Counted from the first letter of the stretch, positions 24,849 to 32,473 are shown. The stretch: 39,950 nucleotides of DNA from Plantactinospora alkalitolerans (GCF_015690345.1 NZ_JADPUN010000233.1:1-39950), one strand, 5' to 3'. Notes: generated from the letters alone by a model not told the origin. Numbers and translations are program-made.

Positions 24849-27131
24849 TCAGTCCTGGAACATGTCGGCGAGCACCTCGGCGGTCTGGGCCGGATTGGTG
24901 GAGACGAAGTAGTGGTCGCCGGCGATGAGGTGCAGGCTGGCTATCCGGTCGACCGGGATCCGGGCGGCGAGCGCCTCCCGGGTACAGAGCCCGTCGTCGG
25001 TACCGAGCAGGACGTGTACGGCTCGACTCCGTACGCCCTCGAAACCGTTCGGCGCCAGCGCGATGTCCCGCCGGAACCGGGGCAGCAGCAGCCGGATGAT
25101 TTCCTCTGAGGTCAGCGCGCTGGCGGGCAGCAGACCGGTGCTGCGCAACCCGGCGAGCAGCGTCTCGTCGTCGTCGGAGACCAGTGCCGGGCGCTCGGCT
25201 CCGGCCAGCAGCGGCGGGGCGGAGAGCACGACCTGCGTCCCGGCCAGCCCGTCCCCGGCCGCGTCGACGACCGCGGCGGCAAGTACCGCGCCCAGACTGT
25301 GCCCGAACAGCACCGCCCCGTCGGACAGGTACGGCGTACCCGCCTGCCACCAGGCCTGGGCCGCGTCGGCGATGGTGACCCCGTCCCGGTAGGTCGCCTC
25401 GCCCGCCACCACCCGCCAGGAGCCGGGCAGGTGCCGGGCCAACCGGGTGAACGCCCCGGACGAGCCGCCCGCGTACGGGATGCAGACCAGGGTCCGTCCC
25501 GGGCCGTCGCGCAGCACCCGCATCCGGACCACCGCTGGCGCCGTACCGGCGGCCCGGAGTTTGTATCGGGCGAGCTTGCCGGTGGAGGTGGTCGGCAGGT
25601 GCTCGACGACCTCGACGACAGCGGGCCGCTTGTACGGTGGCAGCCCGGCCCGGAAGGCCGCCCGTGCGGTCCGGCGCAGTGCGACCGGATCGGCGCCGAC
25701 AGCCGGTACGAGATAGGCGACCGCCTGCTCCAGTCCGTTCCGGTCCCGCGACCCGACGACCACGCACTGCCCCAGCCCGGCCAGATCCCGCACCGCCGCC
25801 TCGATGTCGAGGGGTGACACCTTGTACCCGCCGATGTTGATCAGGTCGTCGTGCCGGCACAGGTACCGGAGTTCCCCGTCCGGCTGCTGCGCGACGATGT
25901 CACCGGTGTACGCACCACCGTCGGCGAAGGTCCGGGCCTCGGTCTCGGGACGGTCCAGGTAGCCGACCGCGACGGACGGGCCCGCCACGTGCAGCCGACC
26001 CTCCGATCCGACCGGCAGGAGGTGTCCGGCGTCGTCCCGGACGGTGACCGTCATGCCGGGCACGGCCGTCCCGGTCGACCCGGGCTGGCTGCCCCGGGTG
26101 GCCACCACGATGTGCAGCACCTCGGTCGCGCCGAGGCCGTTGACCAGCGGCACCCCGAAGGTGCGGGTGAAGTCGGCGCAGAGCGACCCGGGCAGGTGCT
26201 CGCCGGCCGAGACGGCGAGGCGCACCGATCCGAGGTCGAGCGGTCCCGCCCCGTCCACCTGGCCCGCGCCGTCCACCTGGTCTGCCGTGACCGCCTGCTC
26301 TGCCGTGGCCACCTGCTCTGCCGTGGCCACCTCGGCGGCGGTCGCCGGGGCCGCCGCACGGGCCCGGTCGAGCAGCGCGGCGTAGATCCGGGGTACCGCG
26401 CAGAGCACGGTCGGTCGGTGTCGGGCGATCGTCACGGCGAGCCGGTAGACGTCCGGTGGGCCCTGGCCCAGGATCACTCCCGCCCCGGTGGCGAGCGGAA
26501 AGAGCAGCGAGTTGCCGAAGCCGTAGCCGAAGGAGAGCTTGGCGGTGGACAGCACGGTGTCCTCGGGCCGGAGGTCGAGAACCCGGCCGAAGCCCGCCAA
26601 CACGGCCTCCATCCCGGATCCGGTGTGCAGTACGCCCTTGGGCCTGCCGGTGCTGCCCGAGGTGTACTGGATCAGCAGCACCTCGGATGGTTCCCGGCTC
26701 TCCGGCGGTGGTGCCGGCGGAGCGCCGCTTCCCGCCCAGGCCGCGTCACCCCGGGGCAGCCGGGTGAGGCCGGCCCGGGTCGCCAGCTCGCCGCCGCGCT
26801 CGTCGGTGTGCAGGAAACCGGCCCGACAGTCTCCGGCGATGAAGGCCAGTTCCGCCTCGCTCAGCATGGGGCTGACCGGAACCGCGACCGCGCCCCGCCA
26901 CCACAGTGCCAGGATCGCGACCACGGTCGGGACGGCGTCGTCGGCGACGATCAGCCCCCGGGTTCCGGGTTGGATCCCGGCCTCGGCAAGCCGCGCCGAA
27001 TACCACCGCACCGCGCGGTACAGCTCCGCGTAGCCGAGCTTCCCACCCTGGTCCAGGTATGCGACCCGCTCACCCCGGCCGAGCGCGAGTTGCCGCCCTA
27101 CCAGACGCTCGACGAGGTTGACGCTCCCCAT
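24849..27131 (-). CDS. Adenylate-forming ligase fused to a type II thioesterase
   Basis: Protein of 760 aa in two parts. Residues 1-520 are an ANL ligase: P-loop YTSGSTGRPKGVLH near residue 157, SFGYGFGNSLLFPL as in benzoate-CoA-type ligases, GATE near 325, TGD, and the catalytic Lys in STGKLARYK near 514. Residues 545-760 are an alpha/beta thioesterase: CIPYAGGSSG, GHSLGA (Ser near 610), GTDDG and GDHYF (His near 736). It probably activates an aryl or acyl acid and hydrolyses or edits a carrier-bound chain. No carrier domain lies between the halves. The ATG at 27131 follows GGAGGT and lies inside the upstream gene (34-base overlap). A six-residue repeat (VATAEQ-like) lengthens the ligase at 26247-26336. 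Confidence 0.85.
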   Translation of the reverse strand: MGSVNLVERLVGRQLALGRGERVAYLDQGGKLGYAELYRAVRWYSARLAEAGIQPGTRGLIVADDAVPTVVAILALWWRGAVAVPVSPMLSEAELAFIAGDCRAGFLHTDERGGELATRAGLTRLPRGDAAWAGSGAPPAPPPESREPSEVLLIQYTSGSTGRPKGVLHTGSGMEAVLAGFGRVLDLRPEDTVLSTAKLSFGYGFGNSLLFPLATGAGVILGQGPPDVYRLAVTIARHRPTVLCAVPRIYAALLDRARAAAPATAAEVATAEQVATAEQAVTADQVDGAGQVDGAGPLDLGSVRLAVSAGEHLPGSLCADFTRTFGVPLVNGLGATEVLHIVVATRGSQPGSTGTAVPGMTVTVRDDAGHLLPVGSEGRLHVAGPSVAVGYLDRPETEARTFADGGAYTGDIVAQQPDGELRYLCRHDDLINIGGYKVSPLDIEAAVRDLAGLGQCVVVGSRDRNGLEQAVAYLVPAVGADPVALRRTARAAFRAGLPPYKRPAVVEVVEHLPTTSTGKLARYKLRAAGTAPAVVRMRVLRDGPGRTLVCIPYAGGSSGAFTRLARHLPGSWRVVAGEATYRDGVTIADAAQAWWQAGTPYLSDGAVLFGHSLGAVLAAAVVDAAGDGLAGTQVVLSAPPLLAGAERPALVSDDDETLLAGLRSTGLLPASALTSEEIIRLLLPRFRRDIALAPNGFEGVRSRAVHVLLGTDDGLCTREALAARIPVDRIASLHLIAGDHYFVSTNPAQTAEVLADMFQD
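26247..26336. repeat. Coding minisatellite, five 18-bp units in the ligase
   Basis: Five in-frame 18-bp units encode VATAEQ, VATAEQ, AVTADQ, VDGAGQ, VDGAG-type hexapeptides. The two pairs of outer units are nearest to each other. It sits in the ligase N-terminal subdomain before the GATE motif, probably in a surface loop. Confidence 0.75.
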
Positions 27132-28390
27132 GTGAAGACCTCCATGACGGCTGCGTTTCCGGACGGTTCGATCGCGAGTGCGAGCAGGCTGGTCGGCGCC
27201 CGGGCGCCGGCGCAGTACGCGACGGCACAGGCCACCGCCATGAAGCCGCCGGCCGCACCGAAGTCGCCGAGCGACCGTTCCAGGTGCCACACCGGCCCGG
27301 GATGCACCTCGGCCAGCGCCTCGACCAGGCCGACGTCCAGCGCTGAGACGATCATCGGCCCCGATCCGACCGCCGCTGCCCCGCCGGTCGCTCCCCGGCC
27401 GGCCGCCGCCCCGGTGCCGGGCGGCGCTCCGAGCCGTGGTCCGCCGGGCGGAAGTGCCGCGCGGACCAGGTCGCGGCTCTCGGTCACCAGGCGGGACCGG
27501 TCCAGGCCGACCCGGTGGAACCGCCCGAGACGGACACCGGGATCGCCGTCGTGCCAGGGCTGCACCGCGAGGCACCCGGCACCCTCGGCCGCGACGAAGT
27601 CCTCGGCCAGCCCGGCGAGGCTCCACCGGCTCACCGTGGCCGAGGCGCCGACCAGGGCCCGCGCCGCCGCGCCGTCGGCCACGAACCGGCCCGCCTCGAT
27701 CAGGGCGGTCAGCCCGGCCGTCGTACCGCCGGTCACCGTCTCGTTCGGTCCGTCGAGCCCGAGCCGGATGGACACCGTCGCCGCCGGTCCGTTGAACGCC
27801 GACGCGGGACCGATGATCGGGCTGCTCAGGCCCGGATCCAGCACGGCGGCCTCGACGCAGATGGTGGCGTACTCGGCCAGCCCGGCACTCGAACTGGCCC
27901 AGAGCACCGCGACCGGACCGACACCGGCGGCGAAGCCGGAGATGCCACCCGGCGGCGTACCGGTCCACCCGGCACCGCCCGGCGACGCACCGGCGAACCG
28001 CACGTCCCTCTGCGACGCGGCGGCCAACCGCAGGTCACTGGGCGACGGACCGGCCAACGGCAGGTCGCTCGGCGACGCGGCGGCCAACCGCAGGTCGCTC
28101 GGCGACGCCGCGTCCTCCGCCGTGACCGCTGCCGCGAGCGCCAGCAGGGATTCGTGGGGCAGCGCCCGGAGTCCCCGGACGGCCACGCCCGGCGGCATCC
28201 GGGGCTCGACCGGACCGGCCGCCAACCGGTCCACCGGATCCAGATCGGTGTACGGGGCCTCGAACCGCCGTACCTCCGACGGTGCCGCCGATGTCCCGCC
28301 GACCAGGCGTACCAGGTCCTGCGGCCCGGTCACGCCCGGCAGCCGGAGTCCCAGGCCACGAACGGACAGACAGTCGTTAACCGGCAGCAC
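27098..28390 (-). CDS. Degenerate ketosynthase (KS-beta / chain-length-factor-like)
   Basis: Protein of 430 aa with thiolase-fold features: GLGLRLPGVTGP at the start, SSPIIGPASAFNGPAATVSI, AAEGAGCLAVQ, and LGDFGAAGGFMAV near the end. Aligned by eye to active KS proteins, the nucleophile Cys is Thr (near residue 223), the HGTGT motif is absent, and the second His (GHxxGA) is Asp. It should not condense acyl groups and probably pairs with the active KS as a KS-beta subunit. GTG 28390 overlaps the KS stop by 14 bases and is preceded by GGAGAGG. The N-terminal third is enlarged by a 10-residue repeat (27981-28100). Confidence 0.75.
   Translation of the reverse strand: MLPVNDCLSVRGLGLRLPGVTGPQDLVRLVGGTSAAPSEVRRFEAPYTDLDPVDRLAAGPVEPRMPPGVAVRGLRALPHESLLALAAAVTAEDAASPSDLRLAAASPSDLPLAGPSPSDLRLAAASQRDVRFAGASPGGAGWTGTPPGGISGFAAGVGPVAVLWASSSAGLAEYATICVEAAVLDPGLSSPIIGPASAFNGPAATVSIRLGLDGPNETVTGGTTAGLTALIEAGRFVADGAAARALVGASATVSRWSLAGLAEDFVAAEGAGCLAVQPWHDGDPGVRLGRFHRVGLDRSRLVTESRDLVRAALPPGGPRLGAPPGTGAAAGRGATGGAAAVGSGPMIVSALDVGLVEALAEVHPGPVWHLERSLGDFGAAGGFMAVACAVAYCAGARAPTSLLALAIEPSGNAAVMEVFTWGASTSSSVW
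27981..28100. repeat. Coding minisatellite, four 30-bp units in the KS-beta-like gene
   Basis: Four 30-bp in-frame units (27981-28010, 28011-28040, 28041-28070, 28071-28100) encode SPSDLRLAAA-type decapeptides. Units 2 and 4 are nearly identical. Such repeats are not part of the KS fold. Confidence 0.82.
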
Positions 28391-29606
28391 TCTCGGCCTC
28401 TCCCAGCAGTATGGTCGACACGCCACCACCGAATCCGAACGCCTGGCTGAGCACGGTCCGCACCGGCGTTCGCCGGCCCACCGGCTCCACCAGGTCGATG
28501 CCCCCGCACGCCGGGTCCGGCTCGATCAGCGTCACGTTGCCCGGCACGAAGTTCTCGGCGAGGGCCCGGACCGCGACCACCGCCTCCAGGGCTGCCGCCG
28601 CGCCCTCGGCGTGCCCGAACTGTCCCTTGAGGGACGAGACCACCGGCCGGCGCCTCCCGGCCAGCGCCTTCGCCACCGCCCGCGCCTCGATCCCGTCGCT
28701 GGCCGGTGTGCCGGTGCCGTGCGCGCAGACCCAGTCGACGTCGTCGGCGGTCAGCCCGGCCCGGTCGAGGCAGCCGTGCACCGTCGACACCAGACCGTTG
28801 CCGTCCGGATGCGGCTGCGTCGGATTGTGCGCGTCGGCGGCGGCGGCGCAGGCCAGCACCTGGGCCAACGGACGTCGTCCCCGGGCCACGACCCGGTCGA
28901 CCGGTTCCAGCACCAGTACTCCGGCGCCCTCCCCCGGGATGGTGCCCCGGCGGTTCACGTCGAACGGACGGACCGTGTCCACCGCGAGGGCCCGCAGCGA
29001 GGTGAACATCGCGAGGATCTCCAGTGACAGTTCGGAGACCCCGGCACAGACCGCCACGTCGACCTCGCCGCTGGCGATCGCCCGGCAGCCGGCGGCGATG
29101 GCGCTGTTCCCGGCGGCGCAGCCGGGTGCGAGCAGCACCGTCGGCCCGGTGACCTGGACCGTCTTCCGCAGCGTGTCCAGCAGATCGTCCGGGCGGGCCC
29201 AGCCGTGGCCCGGAACGGCGAGCCCGCCCGGCCCGATGCCCCGGTCCAGGAGCGGCCGGTTGGCCATCACCGTCCCGACGAACGCACCCAACCGCCGCTG
29301 ACGGCCATGGGCCGGCAGGCCCGCGTCCCGGAGTCCCTCCAGCGCGGCGGCGGCGAGGTAGCGGGCGGCGAGGGACTCGTGCCCGGGTACCACCGAGTCG
29401 AGCGCGACCACGGCGGCCGACGGGACCTCGACGCCGCAGCGCGCGGGATACCGGGACATGTCGTACCGGGTGACCGGCCCGGTCAGCACCCGCCGGTCGG
29501 TCACCGCCGTCCACAGTGCCTCGGTGCCGAGTCCGGCACCGGACACCGCGCCGACGCCCGAGATCGCCACGGCTCGGCGACCGCCACCCGTCCGGTCACG
29601 GTCCAA
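28377..29606 (-). CDS. Beta-ketoacyl synthase (KS-alpha, type II)
   Basis: Protein of 409 aa, normal length for a stand-alone KS. The catalytic triad is intact: Cys163 in LLAPGCAAGNS, His296 in CAHGTGT and His332 in GQFGHAEGA, with the conserved Lys near 327. It would condense an acyl-ACP or starter with malonyl-ACP. It starts at TTG 29606, which overlaps the ACP stop by 11 bases; an in-frame GTG near 29573 is an alternative start just before VAISGVGAVSG. Its own stop lies inside the KS-beta-like gene. KS-alpha, KS-beta and ACP together make a minimal type II PKS. Confidence 0.88.
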   Translation of the reverse strand: MDRDRTGGGRRAVAISGVGAVSGAGLGTEALWTAVTDRRVLTGPVTRYDMSRYPARCGVEVPSAAVVALDSVVPGHESLAARYLAAAALEGLRDAGLPAHGRQRRLGAFVGTVMANRPLLDRGIGPGGLAVPGHGWARPDDLLDTLRKTVQVTGPTVLLAPGCAAGNSAIAAGCRAIASGEVDVAVCAGVSELSLEILAMFTSLRALAVDTVRPFDVNRRGTIPGEGAGVLVLEPVDRVVARGRRPLAQVLACAAAADAHNPTQPHPDGNGLVSTVHGCLDRAGLTADDVDWVCAHGTGTPASDGIEARAVAKALAGRRRPVVSSLKGQFGHAEGAAAALEAVVAVRALAENFVPGNVTLIEPDPACGGIDLVEPVGRRTPVRTVLSQAFGFGGGVSTILLGEAESAAG

Positions 29607-29856
29607 TGGAGATACCTCGATCCCGGAGTACGGCGAGGGCGTCGCCGAAGTCCTGAAGGCCCGCCGCCTCTTCGTCGGTCAGCCGTACGCCGAGCTGCCG
29701 CTCGATCCGCACCACGAACTCGACCTTCTGCACCGAGTCGATCCCGAGGTCCTCGTAGAACGCCGCACCCTCGGTGACCTCGTCCGGGCTCACCTCGAAT
29801 ATCTCGGCCGCCAGGTCGCGCAGAACCGCGGCCGACACCGCGTCCGTCCGTGCCAA
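29596..29856 (-). CDS. Acyl carrier protein
   Basis: Small acidic protein of 86 aa with the phosphopantetheine site LGIDSVQKVEFV (Ser41) and flanking helices, as in FAS/PKS carrier proteins. It would carry the growing chain on a 4'-phosphopantetheine arm. The TTG at 29856 is supported by AGAGGAG 8 bases upstream. It leads the four-gene operon; the next gene overlaps its stop. Confidence 0.88.
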   Translation of the reverse strand: MARTDAVSAAVLRDLAAEIFEVSPDEVTEGAAFYEDLGIDSVQKVEFVVRIERQLGVRLTDEEAAGLQDFGDALAVLRDRGISIGP

Positions 29857-30135
29857 GTCCGGCTCCTCTCCCGATCCCCGCGCGCCACGTTTCCGTGGAA
29901 CTTGCAGGTGGGCTCCCAGTGAAGTTTTCCAGGAAGGAAACGACGCGGGAAACGTTCAAGATGCGACCAAAGAGCTCGATCGCGCCGGCCGAATAGGTCG
30001 TTACCACAATCCGATCAGGTCGTCTAAGTGCCAAAAAACCAATATCGCCGCCACGCGACCATTCGATGTCAGACGATGATCTGTTCTGCTGTTGATATTG
30101 ACGGCAATGATTGAGATCAAATGATCTCGTCGACG
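29857..30135. promoter_or_regulatory. AT-richer control region before the ACP operon
   Basis: 279 bases without a supported gene and of lower GC than anything around. On the minus strand a candidate promoter is TTGGCA (30034-30029), 17 bases, GATTGT (30011-30006). A perfect inverted repeat of 7 bp with AA centre lies at 30113-30128 and a smaller one, CCACG-TTTC-CGTGG, at 29885-29898. Confidence 0.4.
30113..30128. promoter_or_regulatory. Inverted repeat GAGATCA-AA-TGATCTC
   Basis: A perfect 7+7 palindrome lies 8 bases past the stop of the MRJP-like gene and about 80 bases upstream of the candidate ACP promoter. It could be a weak terminator or an operator; it has no GC-rich stem, so an operator is favoured. 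Confidence 0.4.
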
Positions 30136-31242
30136 TCAGGGCGCGAGCGAGACCGGGCCGGCGTCGATGGCGAGCCGGAACAGGGCGTACGGGCGGCGCC
30201 GCCGGTCGACCCCACCCGAGTAGTCGGGCTGGCGGTGCAGTTGGTTCGCCGTGACGTAGAGGTACCGGTCGGCGCCGATCGACATGGTGTCCGGCCAGAG
30301 CAGCCGTGGATCGTGGACCACCGTCTCGTACGCCCCGTCCGGGGTGCGACGCAGGATGGCGTTCTGCTCGTACGCCGTGACGTAGATCCGGCCGGCGTCG
30401 TCGCTCTCCAGACCGTCGGAGCCGGTGCCCTTGTCCCCCTCGTCGCGGACGGTGGCAGCCACCTCGGCGTCGTCCATCGACCGGTCGACCAGCGCGTCGA
30501 CGTCGACGCTGTAGAGCCGGCGGGAGATCAGCGGGCAGTAGTAGAGACGGCTGCCGTCCGCCGAGATCGCGATGCCGTCCGAACCCATGCTGACCGGACT
30601 GGGCGGACCCTCGGCGGGTCGCAACAGGAACGGTCGCCCCTCGACGAGGGGCCGGAAGTCGGCCAGGGACTCGGCCTTGGTGGACGGATGGTCGTGCAGG
30701 CGCCGCCAGGAGACGCCACTGGCCAGGTCCACCACGATGATCCCGTTCGGTCCGGAGTTGGACGAGTCGGTGATGAAGGCCGTGCCGGCGGAGCGTCGAC
30801 GCAGGTCGAACCGGACGTCGTTCAGGTACGACGTCGGCAGTGCCACGTCGGCGGGAAACACGATGGTCTGGGTGACCCGGTCGGTGTCGAGGTCGACGCA
30901 GACGAGCTTCGGTCCGCCCGGTCTGGTCGGCTGGAGCATCGGGCTCCCGGTGTCCAGCACCCAGAGCCGGTCCGTCGGGTCGACGACCACGCTCTGCACC
31001 GAGACGAATGCCCCGGCGTCGTCGTTCCCGGCCGGGTCGTTCCACGCCTGGTCGGGGAAGGGCTGGCAGGTGCCGTCGCGAAGCTCGGCGACCGTGGCGC
31101 TGACCTCGTCGCCCCACTTCGGGAAGTTGACGAAGATCCGACCCTGCCGGGAGACGGTGACCCCGGTCGGCATGGCGCCGGTGAAGGTGCAGACCAGTTC
31201 GAGCGCGCCGCAGGGCTCGTCGCTGGTCAGCTTGTCAGTCAT
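30136..31242 (-). CDS. MRJP/yellow-family (major royal jelly protein-like) beta-propeller protein
   Basis: Protein of 368 aa built as a beta propeller. Family patterns are TGVTVSRQGRIFVNFPKW near the start, SVQSVVVDPTDRLWVLDTG, YLNDVRFD, GSDGIAISADGSRLYYCPL, and DTMSIGADRYLYVTANQLH. Insect relatives (yellow) act in melanin chemistry, and bacterial ones are annotated as L-dopachrome tautomerase-related. No activity is proven for bacterial members, and this one lacks a signal peptide, so it should be cytoplasmic. The ATG at 31242 follows GGGGGGA. It lies on the same strand as, and 280 bases before, the ACP operon, so a tailoring role is possible but speculative. Confidence 0.78.
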   Translation of the reverse strand: MTDKLTSDEPCGALELVCTFTGAMPTGVTVSRQGRIFVNFPKWGDEVSATVAELRDGTCQPFPDQAWNDPAGNDDAGAFVSVQSVVVDPTDRLWVLDTGSPMLQPTRPGGPKLVCVDLDTDRVTQTIVFPADVALPTSYLNDVRFDLRRRSAGTAFITDSSNSGPNGIIVVDLASGVSWRRLHDHPSTKAESLADFRPLVEGRPFLLRPAEGPPSPVSMGSDGIAISADGSRLYYCPLISRRLYSVDVDALVDRSMDDAEVAATVRDEGDKGTGSDGLESDDAGRIYVTAYEQNAILRRTPDGAYETVVHDPRLLWPDTMSIGADRYLYVTANQLHRQPDYSGGVDRRRRPYALFRLAIDAGPVSLAP

Positions 31243-31330
31243 CCCGGTCCCCCCGTGGTACGTCGGGGCGACCGGCACCGCTGGCGGCCAGCTCGTCCGA
31301 CCAGACCACTCTAATTCGGGTCAGAGTCGT

Positions 31331-31354
31331 CCAATACCCAAATAGCCGTATTGG
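31331..31354. promoter_or_regulatory. Inverted repeat CCAATAC-N10-GTATTGG
   Basis: A perfect 7+7 inverted repeat with a 10-base spacer lies 89 bases upstream of the MRJP-like start and 175 bases before the M23 gene. It fits an operator bound by a dimer with half-sites about one and a half turns apart. The minus-strand TTGGAC inside it could be a -35. Confidence 0.4.
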
Positions 31355-31458
31355 CCCGACAAAACGGCCGGCCCGCCGCTCCGCCCCACCGTCCGACCGA
31401 AATTGCCCCACCACCCGATCCGCCCCACGCCACACAGGCGGACGTCAATGTAGAAGTC

Positions 31459-31487
31459 TTTCCAAAGTCACCGCCAGTTGGTTAAAT
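31459..31487 (+). promoter_or_regulatory. Possible promoter of the M23 peptidase gene
   Basis: TTTCCA (31459-31464) and TTAAAT (31482-31487) are 17 bases apart in an AT-richer stretch before the signal-peptide gene. Confidence 0.32.
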
Positions 31488-31528
31488 ACCTTCACATTGT
31501 GCCCCGCCCGAGTCGCGAAGGGTCCTCC

Positions 31529-32467
31529 ATGAAGATCGGTTACGCACGTCGCTGGGCCGTCCTCATCGCAGCCGCACTCGCCACCACGATCCTGCTGCCG
31601 ACCGCTCCGGCCGCCGCCGCCACGGTGACCGTCGACAACGCCACCGCCGGCCGGTTCACCGGCAGCGCGAACTGGGGTACGTCCAGCTACTCCAGCCAGA
31701 AACAGGGCGCCGACTACCGCTTCGCCAACCCCGACACCACCGCCAGCGACCCCGCCTGGTTCAAGGTCGACGTGCCGAGCGCCGGCAGTTACCTCGTCGA
31801 GGTCTGGTACCCCGCCGATCCGGGATACAACAACTCCACCCCGTTCATGGTCGTCACCACCAGCGGCACCCAGAGCATCCCGGTCAACCAGCGGACCAAC
31901 GGCGGCCAGTGGGTGGCACTGGGAACCTTCTCCCTCGCCGCGGGCGACTACAACGCGGTCGGGGTCAGCCGGTGGACCAGCGGCACCGGCTACGTGATCG
32001 CCGACGCCGTCCGGATCACCACGGCCACCGGCGGCGGCACCACCTTCTCGATGCCACTGCCCCGGACCGCCCTGCCGCGCAGCGAGTACGACGACCCGCA
32101 CCACGACTACGCCGCGATCGACCTGCCGGTGCCGACCGGCACCGCCGCTTACGCCGTCCGGGCCGGCACCGTGGCCCGGGTCAACGACAGCAGTTGTGGC
32201 CAGGGCATCAACCTGACCGGCACCGACGGAGCGGTCTACACCTACTGCCACTTCTCCGCATGGTCGGTCGCGAGCGGCGCCACCGTCACCGCCGGGCAGC
32301 GGATCGGCTCGACCGGCAACACCGGCAACTCGACCGGTCCCCACCTGCATTTCGGAATCCGGACCAGCGGCACCCTCCGCTGCCCGCAGAACTTCCTGCT
32401 GGCCCTCTACGACGGTGTCACCCCACCGGCGGCAACCAGCCTCCCCACCTCCGGCTGCAGCTACTGA
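31529..32467 (+). CDS. Secreted M23 (LytM-type) metallopeptidase with an N-terminal golvesin-like domain
   Basis: Protein of 312 aa. A Sec signal peptide covers about residues 1-32 (WAVLIAAALATTILLPTAPAA with AAA end). A beta-sandwich domain follows (about 33-175): ADYRFANPD, AWFKVDVPSAGSYLVEVWYP and SGTGYVIADAVRI, as in golvesin/xanthan-lyase-type carbohydrate-binding domains. The C-terminal peptidase domain (about 185-295) has the zinc ligands in HHDYAAIDLP and HLHFG. M23 enzymes cut peptide bridges in cell walls, often glycine-rich. The ATG at 31529 follows GAAGGG; in-frame upstream codons have no RBS. A strong shared terminator follows. Confidence 0.85.
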   Translation: MKIGYARRWAVLIAAALATTILLPTAPAAAATVTVDNATAGRFTGSANWGTSSYSSQKQGADYRFANPDTTASDPAWFKVDVPSAGSYLVEVWYPADPGYNNSTPFMVVTTSGTQSIPVNQRTNGGQWVALGTFSLAAGDYNAVGVSRWTSGTGYVIADAVRITTATGGGTTFSMPLPRTALPRSEYDDPHHDYAAIDLPVPTGTAAYAVRAGTVARVNDSSCGQGINLTGTDGAVYTYCHFSAWSVASGATVTAGQRIGSTGNTGNSTGPHLHFGIRTSGTLRCPQNFLLALYDGVTPPAATSLPTSGCSY

Positions 32468-32473
32468 CGTGTA

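Noticed and set aside
26247-26336. Repeats in the ligase considered as a mobile-element scar
   Set aside because: Units are in frame and without flanking inverted or target-site repeats; slippage explains them.
25851-29027. A 1058-codon plus-strand open frame across the PKS-like operon
   Set aside because: Arg/Gly/Pro-rich translation without motifs; the minus strand carries KS and ligase motifs with intact catalytic residues.
29857-30135. Minus-strand open stretch with ordinary-looking residues (such as TYSAGAIELFG) before the ACP gene
   Set aside because: It is part of a frame that runs on antisense or out of frame over neighbouring genes; the more normal composition reflects the lower GC of the region, and no start with an RBS is found.
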